From CAZAQK01 sp046344715 (GTDB lineage Bacteria; Pseudomonadota; Alphaproteobacteria; Rickettsiales; SXRF01): 30,530 nucleotides of DNA. The notes under the pieces were generated by a model. That model saw only the letters and a list, made by a program, of their open reading frames with translations. It was not told the DNA's origin and made no database searches. Within the stretch, counting starts at the first letter, position 1; every line of letters begins with the position of its first letter. The translations under genes were made by a program, and so were the position numbers. This document shows, one piece after another, positions 7,534-14,873 of this stretch. The stretch spans positions 1 through 30,530 of the forward strand of contig JBKDKX010000001.1 of assembly GCA_046344715.1 (NCBI GenBank), in the 5' to 3' direction.

Positions 7534-8546
7534 ACCCCCTCACCCGCCGCAGGCTGGATTTATTCATCGCTAACAAACGCGGTTATTGGAGCTTCTGGAT
7601 ATTTCTTGTACTCTTCATCGTTACTTTATTTGCCGAGCTGATCGCTAACGATAAGCCTCTGATTATAAGTTATAAAAATGAGTGGTATGTTCCGATATTT
7701 GAAGCCTATAGCGAGAAAACCTTTGGTGGAGATTTTGATACGGAGGCCGTCTACCGTGACCCCCATGTGGAAGAATTAATTACCGCACATGGCTGGATGG
7801 TCTGGCCACCGATACGTTACAGTTACTCAACCATCAATTATGATGCATTCCCCGCCCCCTCACCGCCTTCTTCAGAAAACTGGTTGGGCACGGACGACCA
7901 AGGACGCGATGTGTTGGCTCGCCTCATTTATGGTTTCCGCATTTCTGTACTTTTTGGCCTGATGCTGACCATTACCAGCGCCATCATCGGTATTTTTGCA
8001 GGCGCGGTGCAGGGGTTTTTCGGCGGCAAGACCGATCTCATATTCCAGCGCTTCATCGAGATATGGTCAGGTCTACCGGAACTCTTCGTGCTGATTATCC
8101 TTGCTTCCATCGTCACCCCGAATTTCTGGTGGCTGCTGCTGATTTTATTGCTATTTACATGGATGTCGCTGACTGCAGTGGTGCGCGCCGAGTTCCTGCG
8201 CGCCCGTAATCTTGACTATGTGAAGGCCGCTCGCGCACTGGGTGTTGGCGAGTTTCGTATTATGATACGTCATGTGCTGCCCAACGCCATGGTTGCCGCC
8301 ATGACTATGATTCCTTTCCTCATGAGTGGCGCGGTGACTGCCCTTACCACCCTTGATTTCCTGGGCTTTGGCCTGCCAGCAGGCACTGCATCGCTGGGTG
8401 AATTGCTGCTTCAGGGGAAAAATAATCCCAATGCCCCGTGGCTTGGTTTTACCGGATTCATGGTGATTGCTGCCATGCTTGCCCTTATTATCTTCATTTC
8501 AGAGGCTGTGCGTGATGCGTTTGACCCAAGGAAGGTGGTGAAATGA
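7530..8546 (+). CDS. yejE: Peptide ABC transporter permease, YejE-like
   Basis: This 338-residue second permease of the YejABEF importer is of DppC/OppC type. The first helix is FWIFLVLFIVTLFAELIAND, followed by a YejE-type periplasmic region with YSTINYDAFPAPSPPSSENWLGTD. The motif GTDDQGRDVLARLIYG is the DppC-family signature before the core helices. The EAA coupling motif is EFLRARNLDYVKAARALGV (about residues 221-239). It overlaps yejB and yejF by four bases on each side (ATGA), so the three genes are translationally coupled. Nothing is missing or truncated. It works in the inner membrane with YejB as a heterodimeric channel. Confidence 0.93.
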   Translation: MNPLTRRRLDLFIANKRGYWSFWIFLVLFIVTLFAELIANDKPLIISYKNEWYVPIFEAYSEKTFGGDFDTEAVYRDPHVEELITAHGWMVWPPIRYSYSTINYDAFPAPSPPSSENWLGTDDQGRDVLARLIYGFRISVLFGLMLTITSAIIGIFAGAVQGFFGGKTDLIFQRFIEIWSGLPELFVLIILASIVTPNFWWLLLILLLFTWMSLTAVVRAEFLRARNLDYVKAARALGVGEFRIMIRHVLPNAMVAAMTMIPFLMSGAVTALTTLDFLGFGLPAGTASLGELLLQGKNNPNAPWLGFTGFMVIAAMLALIIFISEAVRDAFDPRKVVK

Positions 8547-10204
8547 GCCTTCTTTACGTAAATAAACTCTCCCTCACCTTCCGCCACAAGGACCGCGTGG
8601 TGGAGGCGGTAAAAAACATATCTTTCACCATTGAAAAAGGCGAAATGCTGGCGGTGGTTGGCGAGTCGGGCTCTGGCAAATCGCTCTCTGCCCTTGCCTG
8701 TTTAGGCCTGCAGCCACCTGCCGCTGCTGTCTCCGGTAGCATTACTCTGGATGGCAAGGAAGTGATCAGTGCATCAGAAGCCACGCTGCAATCCATCCGC
8801 GGCAAGGAAATAAGCATGGTATTTCAGGAACCAATGACAGCATTGAATCCACTGCATACGATAGGCAAGCAGATTGCGGAGATGATAACCTTCCACTGTC
8901 ATTCCGGCGAAGGCCGGAATCCACGTTTAGCCAATCGCAAGATGCCCGATATGGATCCCGGCCTTCGCCGGGATGACAAAGATAGGATACATGAACTGCT
9001 CGAATCCGTAGGCCTATCGCACATGAAAGACCGGCTGCATTCCTACCCGCACGAACTTTCCGGCGGTGAACGCCAGCGCGTGATGATCGCTATGGCCATT
9101 GCCAACGAACCATCGCTCCTCATCGCCGATGAGCCCACCACGGCGGTGGATGTCACTGTGCAGGCCAAGATACTGAAGCTTATCAAAGACCTGCAGAAAT
9201 CACGCAACATGGCCGTGCTTTTCATCACCCATGATCTCACCGTGGTAAAAAAACTGGCAGACCGCGTGGCTATCATGAAACAGGGCGAGATCGTCGAGCA
9301 GGGCAAGGTCTCCGAGATATTTGCCGCGCCGAAGCACCCCTACACACAAAAGCTGCTTTCTTCTGAGCCAAAAGGTGAAGCCGTCCCCCTGCCCTCATCG
9401 CCACATACGCTTATGGCATGTGAGTCGCTCAAGGTGCACTTCCCGATTAAAAAAGGCGTGTTTGGCCGCGTAGTGAATTACGTGAAGGCGGTGGATGATA
9501 TTACGCTCTCTATCCCCAAAGGCTCAACGCTTGGTGTGGTGGGTGAGTCCGGTTCCGGCAAAAGCACACTGGGTTTTGCGCTGCTGCGGATGATTCCAAG
9601 TCAGGGGAAAATCGCCTATCTCCCCTCACCTGATGCAGATACGGTGCACCTTGATACCCTCTCCGGCAAAGGTCTCCGCAATCTGCGCCGTCACATGCAG
9701 CCGGTGTTTCAGGATCCGTTTGCCAGCCTTAATCCACGCATGACCATACAGCAAATTATTGAAGAAGGTATATTGGTACACTTCCCTGAGCTTTCGCAGG
9801 AAGCGCGTGATGCGATGGTTGATGGTATTCTGGAGGAAGTTGGTTTGTCCGCTGATATCAAGCAGCGCTTTCCGCATGAATTCTCCGGTGGGCAACGCCA
9901 ACGTATTTCCATCGCGCGTGCCATGGTGCTGAAGCCCTCTTTTGTAGTACTGGATGAACCCACCAGCGCACTGGATTTGACTGTACAGTCAACCATTATT
10001 GACCTGCTAAAAAACCTTCAGCAAAAATATGGGCTTACCTATATTTTTATCAGCCATGATTTGCGCGTGGTGCGTGCCATCGCACATAATATCGTGGTAA
10101 TTTATAAGGGTAAAATCATTGAGCATGGTGAAACAAAACAGATTTTTGCCAATGCGAAAGAGGACTACACCAAAAACCTCATCAAAGCCGCGATGCTGGA
10201 GTGA
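8543..10204 (+). CDS. yejF: Peptide ABC transporter ATPase (fused double ATPase), YejF-like, with in-frame palindromic insert
   Basis: This 553-residue protein carries two fused ABC ATPase domains that power peptide import. Domain 1: Walker A GESGSGKS (about residue 40), Q-loop VFQEPMTALNPL, signature LSGGERQR (about 171), Walker B LLIADEPTTAVD. Domain 2: Walker A GESGSGKST (about 334), Q-loop VFQDPFASLNPR, signature FSGGQRQR (about 447), Walker B VVLDEPTSALD. Both sites look complete. Residues about 119-146 (CHSGEGRNPRLANRKMPDM...) are encoded by a palindromic repeat at 8898-8977, placed between the Q-loop and the signature of domain 1, in the helical subdomain. Frame is preserved, so the protein probably tolerates it. 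Confidence 0.93.
   Translation: MSLLYVNKLSLTFRHKDRVVEAVKNISFTIEKGEMLAVVGESGSGKSLSALACLGLQPPAAAVSGSITLDGKEVISASEATLQSIRGKEISMVFQEPMTALNPLHTIGKQIAEMITFHCHSGEGRNPRLANRKMPDMDPGLRRDDKDRIHELLESVGLSHMKDRLHSYPHELSGGERQRVMIAMAIANEPSLLIADEPTTAVDVTVQAKILKLIKDLQKSRNMAVLFITHDLTVVKKLADRVAIMKQGEIVEQGKVSEIFAAPKHPYTQKLLSSEPKGEAVPLPSSPHTLMACESLKVHFPIKKGVFGRVVNYVKAVDDITLSIPKGSTLGVVGESGSGKSTLGFALLRMIPSQGKIAYLPSPDADTVHLDTLSGKGLRNLRRHMQPVFQDPFASLNPRMTIQQIIEEGILVHFPELSQEARDAMVDGILEEVGLSADIKQRFPHEFSGGQRQRISIARAMVLKPSFVVLDEPTSALDLTVQSTIIDLLKNLQQKYGLTYIFISHDLRVVRAIAHNIVVIYKGKIIEHGETKQIFANAKEDYTKNLIKAAMLE
8898..8977. repeat. Palindromic repeat element inside yejF
   Basis: GTCATTCCGGCGAAGGCCGG (from 8898) is matched by the inverted CCGGCCTTCGCCGGGATGAC (ending 8977) around a spacer of about 35 bases. 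This family differs from the one in yejA but has the same ends (GTCATT/GATGAC) and is read in the same phase (TGT CAT ... GAT GAC). The other two phases contain TAG (spacer) or TGA (right end). Confidence 0.88.
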
Positions 10205-10232
10205 TTGCTTAAATTGCTTTTGCCTATATAAT
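10205..10232 (+). promoter_or_regulatory. Candidate promoter giving a leaderless transcript
   Basis: A perfect TATAAT lies at 10227-10232, only eight bases before the ATG at 10241. TTGCTT at 10205-10210 is a weak -35 at 16-base spacing. Transcription from this -10 would start near 10239-10241, so the mRNA would have practically no leader. No Shine-Dalgarno is present, which fits. Confidence 0.4.
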
Positions 10233-10240
10233 GTGCGCGT

Positions 10241-10891
10241 ATGACTGATGCACAACAGCCCCCTGCCCCACGGCAAGATATAACCCTTGCAGGTATCGCC
10301 CAGAAAAAACTGGGGGAACTCACACCAGATGAAATGGTGTTGGTAATTGATAGCTTAAAACCCAAAAACCAGCTCTATGCTGGTATACGCTTTCTCAAAA
10401 TACTTCTTAAACGTCGTGGTGTTGGTGCGGTGGTAGAATGCGTTGAGAAAATCCACAAAATCTTAGATGAAGAAGGCAAGCTACAGGATTATGACCTTGA
10501 AGGATATGAAGACATATTCAAGGATTCACGCCTTAATGTACATTCACGACGCAATTTTCTGCATACGTTGGGCTGGGGCATACCTGGTGCCATCGTTACC
10601 GTCAACGGTCTTGCTAAACTGGGTGATTTGGTGGTTTCTTCCGTACAGGAAAAGACGCCCGATGATGAAACTCCCGCCCCACCACAGCCTGAACCTAAGA
10701 GCAATGTATTTCGTGGTGTTGATCATTGGATTCACGATAATTTGGGGCCGGTGGAATATACGATAATCGGTGCAGCATTGCTCAATGAGTGCGTAGAAAA
10801 ATGGAAAGAAATCAAGCTAGAGCAGGTGGCAAATGCCATAGCAGAGATGATAGATAAACATCCGCCTGAAAAGCAGGCACAGAGCCGCTAG
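10241..10891 (+). CDS. Hypothetical protein with internal Tat-like motif
   Basis: I do not recognise this 216-residue protein. Residues 1-100 are soluble and helical, with a possible structural repeat (LGELTPDEMVLVIDSLKPKN, then EKIHKILDEEGKLQDYDLEG). At about residues 102-107 it has SRRNFL, matching the twin-arginine consensus, directly followed by a moderately hydrophobic segment (HTLGWGIPGAIVTVNGLAKLG). After this comes a Pro/Glu-rich linker (TPAPPQPEPK) and a C-terminal domain of about 70 residues with a second weakly hydrophobic stretch (YTIIGAALLNECV). It is likely membrane-associated through the central segment. It lies between yejF and mnmE, and its transcript may begin at a leaderless promoter. 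No function is proposed. Confidence 0.75.
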   Translation: MTDAQQPPAPRQDITLAGIAQKKLGELTPDEMVLVIDSLKPKNQLYAGIRFLKILLKRRGVGAVVECVEKIHKILDEEGKLQDYDLEGYEDIFKDSRLNVHSRRNFLHTLGWGIPGAIVTVNGLAKLGDLVVSSVQEKTPDDETPAPPQPEPKSNVFRGVDHWIHDNLGPVEYTIIGAALLNECVEKWKEIKLEQVANAIAEMIDKHPPEKQAQSR

Positions 10892-10926
10892 TTGCGTTTT
10901 TCCTTAAAAAGCCTTATGGCTGGCGC

Positions 10927-12264
10927 ATGAACGCCACAGACACCATCTTCGCCCTTGCCACGCCTTACGCCAAATCTGGCGTGGCGATCATTCGTATCTC
11001 CGGAAAGCAGGCATTAGCTGCACTTTCAGCACTTTCTGGAAAGCAAGATTTTGCCCATGCGGAAGCTTTTTTCAAAGCATTTCATGATGGCGCAGGCACG
11101 TTGATCGACAAAGGCCTTGCGATATATTTTGCTTCGCCACGTAGCTTTACCGGTGAGGATACTGCCGAGTTTCATCTGCATGGCAGCCCCGCGGTAATCA
11201 AGCATATGCTGGAAACGCTTGCTGGAATAGAAGGCCTGCGGCTGGCTGAAGCAGGCGAATTCACCCGCCGCGCTTACCTAAATGGCAAAATGGATTTGCT
11301 GGAAGCCGAAGGTTTGGCCGATTTAATTGATTCGGAAACACTCGCGCAGAAAAATCAAGCCATGCGACAAATGGGCGGAGAAGCGAGTAAACGCTACTCG
11401 GCTATGCGTGAGCAGGTAATACGTGTTCTTGCGCTGCTTGAGGCTTATATTGATTTTCCGGATGAAGATATTCCGGAGTCGGTACTTACCGGGTTAACTG
11501 AAGAAGTGGCATATGCAAAAACACACATAGAGGGCATTTTGAATGATAACCGGCGAGGGGAAAGGCTGCGGGATGGGTTCTATGTGGTTATATGTGGCGC
11601 ACCGAACGCAGGAAAATCAAGCTTAATCAATATATTATCTGGCCGCGAGGCGGCTATTGTCTCTCATCACGCAGGCACTACGCGCGATGCTATTGAAATA
11701 ACTATGGATTTAGGTGGTTTTCCGGTGATTCTTACCGATACGGCGGGCATACGTGAAACCAGTGATGAAATCGAAGGCGAGGGGGTGCGTAGGGCGCTGA
11801 AACGGGCAGGGGATGCCGATTTGAAGCTGGTACTGTTTGATGCCGGAGCCTTACCCAGCTTGGACGCAGAGAGTCTAAAGTTAGTAGATGAGAAGACGCT
11901 TGTGGTAATCACCAAATGCGATGCCCATAAAGACGCCAAAAAACACATATTATCATTTAATAACAATATATTATATATATCCTCGCAAACAGGCGAGGGG
12001 GTTAACGCATTGCTTGAGCAGCTAAAACAGCGTGTTTCCGGCGGGGCGGCGGCCTCTGAGGCGGCACTTATCACCCGCAGCCGCCATCGCGCCCAGCTGG
12101 AGCAGGCGTTAGCGCACCTGAACCGTTTTTCTGTGGAGCTGCCGCTGGAGATTGCCTGTGAAGAACTTCGGCAAGCAGCTGGTGCGATTGGGAAAATCAC
12201 TGGAAAAATTCAGGTGGATGATGTATTGGACGTCATCTTCAAGCAATTTTGCATTGGGAAGTGA
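10927..12264 (+). CDS. mnmE: tRNA U34 5-carboxymethylaminomethyl synthesis GTPase MnmE
   Basis: MnmE, with MnmG, modifies wobble U34 in tRNAs reading NNA/NNG codons. The 445-residue protein has the N-terminal folate-binding domain (TIFALATPYAKSGVAIIRIS, with SFTGEDTAEFHLHGS). A helical domain follows, with an inserted G domain: G1 GAPNAGKSS (about residue 221), G3 DTAG (about 272) and G4 as TKCD rather than the usual NKxD. It ends in CIGK, the C-terminal motif with the catalytically required Cys. The start gives the conserved MNATDTIFALATP; no clear Shine-Dalgarno is present. mnmG follows after a 124-base spacer filled by repeat elements. In some alphaproteobacteria the genes are similarly adjacent to parAB. 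Confidence 0.96.
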   Translation: MNATDTIFALATPYAKSGVAIIRISGKQALAALSALSGKQDFAHAEAFFKAFHDGAGTLIDKGLAIYFASPRSFTGEDTAEFHLHGSPAVIKHMLETLAGIEGLRLAEAGEFTRRAYLNGKMDLLEAEGLADLIDSETLAQKNQAMRQMGGEASKRYSAMREQVIRVLALLEAYIDFPDEDIPESVLTGLTEEVAYAKTHIEGILNDNRRGERLRDGFYVVICGAPNAGKSSLINILSGREAAIVSHHAGTTRDAIEITMDLGGFPVILTDTAGIRETSDEIEGEGVRRALKRAGDADLKLVLFDAGALPSLDAESLKLVDEKTLVVITKCDAHKDAKKHILSFNNNILYISSQTGEGVNALLEQLKQRVSGGAAASEAALITRSRHRAQLEQALAHLNRFSVELPLEIACEELRQAAGAIGKITGKIQVDDVLDVIFKQFCIGK

Positions 12265-12267
12265 CGG

Positions 12268-12336
12268 AAATCTTTGTTCGCTTGCGAACTTAGATTCCCG
12301 TCATCCTCGGACGAGCGGTAGCGAGTTCCGGGGATC
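12268..12336. repeat. Composite intergenic repeat, copy 2
   Basis: AATCT..GTTCGC-TT-GCGAAC..AGATT forms a nested hairpin (12269-12296), followed by CCCGTCATCCTCGG, a GAGCGGTAGCGAG stretch and CCGGGGATC. The order of parts matches the copy at 2835-2902. It fills most of the mnmE-mnmG spacer. Confidence 0.7.
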
Positions 12337-12350
12337 TATTGAGTTAAGCA

Positions 12351-12376
12351 CTGGATTCCCGCCTTCGCAGGAATGA
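12351..12376. repeat. Half palindromic repeat before mnmG
   Basis: CTGGATTCCCGCCTTCGCAG followed by GAATGA resembles the right arm of the GTCATTCC-type palindrome seen in yejF (complementary GGATCC/CCTTCGCC framework). It runs directly into AAGGTG, the Shine-Dalgarno of mnmG, so a repeat end borders the ribosome binding site. Confidence 0.55.
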
Positions 12377-12388
12377 TAAGGTGAAATT

Positions 12389-14257
12389 ATGCGTAAATTT
12401 GATGTGATTGTTATTGGTGGTGGCCATGCCGGAACGGAAGCAGCGGCGGCATCCGCACGCATTGGTGCAAATACTGCGCTGATTACACAAAAACAATCCA
12501 CCATCGGAGAAATGTCGTGCAACCCAGCCATTGGCGGTATTGCCAAAGGTACATTGGTTAAAGAAATTGATGCGCTTGACGGTGTGATGGGACGCGCTAT
12601 CGACCGCGCAGGGATTCACTACCGTATGCTCAACGCCAGCAAAGGCCCGGCGGTTCGTGGTCCACGTGCCCAGGCCGACCGAAAATTATATCGCGCAGCC
12701 GTTCAATCTATACTCACGGAATATGAAACACTCACTATCATCGAGGGGTCGGTGGAAGATTTGATACTCTCTGATTCGCAGGAAGTGCAGGGGGTCATAC
12801 TTGCATCGGGCGAGGAAATTAAAGCGCCAAAAATTGTGCTGACCACGGGTACATTTTTGAATGGCCTCATCCATATGGGCGAGACAAAAATCAAAGCGGG
12901 CAGGGTCGATGAAGCACCTTCAATTGGTTTGTCTAATACACTAAAACGCCTTCAATTTAATGTGGGGAGGCTCAAGACAGGAACACCCCCACGCCTTGAT
13001 GGCAAAACGATTGACTGGAAAAGTTTAGAGCCACAACCAGGTGATAATCCACCAAATCCGTTTTCGTATCTCACCACGCAAATTACGGTCCCGCAGATAA
13101 GTTGCTATATCACGCATACATCAAAACAGACACATGATATCATCAAAGCGAATTTACATCGCGCGCCGATGTATTCTGGGCAAATTGAAGGTATCGGTCC
13201 GCGCTATTGCCCATCTATCGAAGACAAGGTGGTACGGTTTGCTGATAAGGAACGCCACCAGATTTTCCTTGAACCAGAAGGGCTGGACGATGACACGGTA
13301 TACCCTAATGGCATCTCCACATCGCTCCCTCAGGATGTTCAGTTAGACTTACTGAAAACCATCGCTGGTCTCGAACATGCCGTGATGATTCGCCCTGGTT
13401 ATGCGATTGAATACGATTATGTAGACCCCCGCGGATTATTCCCAACATTAGAAACCAAAAAGGTGAGGGGACTGTATTTTGCCGGTCAGATAAATGGGAC
13501 AACGGGGTATGAAGAAGCGGGAGGGCAGGGAATCATCGCCGGTTTGAACGCTGCTTTGGCGGCAGGTGCTAGCTCCCCATTTATTTTGGATAGGTCGGAA
13601 GCCTATATTGGTGTGATGATTGATGATCTGATTACACTGGGCACGAGCGAACCATACCGTATGTTTACCTCTCGTTCCGAGTATCGCCTGACCTTGCGTC
13701 CGGATAATGCCGATATGAGATTGACAACAAAAGCGATAGAGATTGGATGTGTTTCTTCCATTCGTGAGAAGGCATTTAAAGACAAAGACACCCAATTAAC
13801 GGTTTCACGTGAAAAGTTGAGGGCTCTAAATATCACTCCCAATGAAGCTAAAAAATTCGAAATACTCATTAATCATGATGGTATTCGCCGGTCTGCTTAT
13901 GAGCTTCTCAGTTACCAGACCTTTGCATTTTCTGACCTTATCCGCATCTGGCCAGAACTGATTGACACAGACAATACGGTAATCGAGCAGTTGGATATAG
14001 AGTGTAAATATTCAGGATATCTGGACAGGCAATTGTTAGATATTGATAGTTATAAGAAAGAGGAGGGAATGGTCATCCCTGCTGATATGGATTTTTCCCT
14101 GATACCATCTCTTTCTAATGAGCTCCGTAATAAACTTTCTAAAATCCGCCCTCATACCATAGGGGCGGCAAATGATATTCAGGGGATGACACCAGCGGCA
14201 CTGGTTGCCATAACCGCATACGTAAAAAAACTTACGAAACGAAAAGCCCGTGCGTGA
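12389..14257 (+). CDS. mnmG: tRNA uridine-5-carboxymethylaminomethyl modification enzyme MnmG (GidA)
   Basis: MnmG is the FAD-dependent partner of MnmE in U34 modification. The 622-residue length is standard. The FAD dinucleotide-binding motif VIVIGGGHAGTEAAAASARIG begins at residue 5. Diagnostic stretches follow: SCNPAIGGIAKGTLVKEIDA, GPAVRGPRAQADRKLYRAAV and, near residue 365, LYFAGQINGTTGYEEAGGQG. The C-terminal helical domain that binds tRNA and MnmE is complete. The start at 12389 is supported by AAGGTG six bases upstream. The gene overlaps rsmG by eight bases. From about 13700 onward the codons become clearly more AT-rich than in the first half, and this continues through rsmG. A parS-like palindrome lies at 13801-13816 inside the gene. 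Confidence 0.97.
   Translation: MRKFDVIVIGGGHAGTEAAAASARIGANTALITQKQSTIGEMSCNPAIGGIAKGTLVKEIDALDGVMGRAIDRAGIHYRMLNASKGPAVRGPRAQADRKLYRAAVQSILTEYETLTIIEGSVEDLILSDSQEVQGVILASGEEIKAPKIVLTTGTFLNGLIHMGETKIKAGRVDEAPSIGLSNTLKRLQFNVGRLKTGTPPRLDGKTIDWKSLEPQPGDNPPNPFSYLTTQITVPQISCYITHTSKQTHDIIKANLHRAPMYSGQIEGIGPRYCPSIEDKVVRFADKERHQIFLEPEGLDDDTVYPNGISTSLPQDVQLDLLKTIAGLEHAVMIRPGYAIEYDYVDPRGLFPTLETKKVRGLYFAGQINGTTGYEEAGGQGIIAGLNAALAAGASSPFILDRSEAYIGVMIDDLITLGTSEPYRMFTSRSEYRLTLRPDNADMRLTTKAIEIGCVSSIREKAFKDKDTQLTVSREKLRALNITPNEAKKFEILINHDGIRRSAYELLSYQTFAFSDLIRIWPELIDTDNTVIEQLDIECKYSGYLDRQLLDIDSYKKEEGMVIPADMDFSLIPSLSNELRNKLSKIRPHTIGAANDIQGMTPAALVAITAYVKKLTKRKARA
13801..13816. promoter_or_regulatory. parS: Candidate parS centromere site
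   Basis: The 12-base core TTTCACGTGAAA (13803-13814) is a perfect palindrome. The 16 bases match the bacterial parS consensus TGTTTCACGTGAAACA at 13 positions. It lies inside mnmG about 1 kb upstream of parA, where chromosomal parS sites are often found. A more degenerate site, AGTTTCACATGGAACA, is at 14699-14714 inside rsmG (also 13 of 16 matches, but not palindromic in its core). Confidence 0.6.
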
Positions 14258-14873
14258 TGATTTTGAGAATTTTCTGAAATCCACAGGAAATGTTTCAGAT
14301 GAAACAATCCAAAAATTTTCTGACTATTATGACCTGCTCTTAAAGTGGCAAAGTAAGTTAAATTTAATCGGAAATTCTAGTGACGATATTTGGAATCGTC
14401 ACTTTCTGGATTCTATCCAAATTATAAAATTGCTCCCTGATAAAAATAAATCAATTTTGGACTTTGGTACAGGGGCGGGATTTCCCGGAATGGTTTTATC
14501 TATACTAGGACATGACGTGACGTTAGTAGACAGTGACTCCAAGAAGACAATTTTTTTATCCGAAGTAAAACGCATTACAAAATCGAGTGCAAAAATTTTT
14601 AATGGTAGAATTGAGAATCTTCCAAAAGAAAGTTTTGATGTCATCACATCAAGAGCATGTGCTGATCTTGAAAAATTACTTGAATATTCCTACCCATCAG
14701 TTTCACATGGAACAGAATGTATTTTCCATAAAGGAAAAAATCATAAAAAAGAAATTTCTGACGCTGAAAAAAAATGGCACTTCCAATTTGCAATCAACCC
14801 AAGTATAACCGATAGTGATGGTGTAATACTCAAACTCTCTAACATCACGAAAAGATCGGGTTATGACAGGTAG
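14250..14873 (+). CDS. rsmG: 16S rRNA (guanine-N7) methyltransferase RsmG (GidB)
   Basis: RsmG methylates G527 of 16S rRNA using S-adenosylmethionine. The 207-residue protein shows LLLKWQSKLNLIG near residue 30 and WNRHFLDSIQIIKLLP, both characteristic. The SAM-binding motif I is LDFGTGAGFPGMVLSILG (about residues 69-86), and VITSRACADLEKLL is the conserved later motif. The best start is GTG at 14250, overlapping the mnmG end; no ATG in frame precedes the conserved region. The stop overlaps parA by 11 bases. The gene is strikingly AT-rich (Ile, Lys, Asn and Ser codons ending in A/T) compared with its neighbours, although the gene order is the expected one. Confidence 0.94.
   Translation: MRDDFENFLKSTGNVSDETIQKFSDYYDLLLKWQSKLNLIGNSSDDIWNRHFLDSIQIIKLLPDKNKSILDFGTGAGFPGMVLSILGHDVTLVDSDSKKTIFLSEVKRITKSSAKIFNGRIENLPKESFDVITSRACADLEKLLEYSYPSVSHGTECIFHKGKNHKKEISDAEKKWHFQFAINPSITDSDGVILKLSNITKRSGYDR

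Noticed and set aside
10887..10926. Terminator between the unknown gene and mnmE (TTTTTCCTTAAAAAG)
   Set aside because: The AAAA/TTTT pairing is short and has no GC stem followed by a T-tract.
11667..12200. 177-residue Ser-rich minus-strand ORF opposite mnmE
   Set aside because: Ser/Ala-rich antisense shadow of the G domain and C-terminal region of MnmE.
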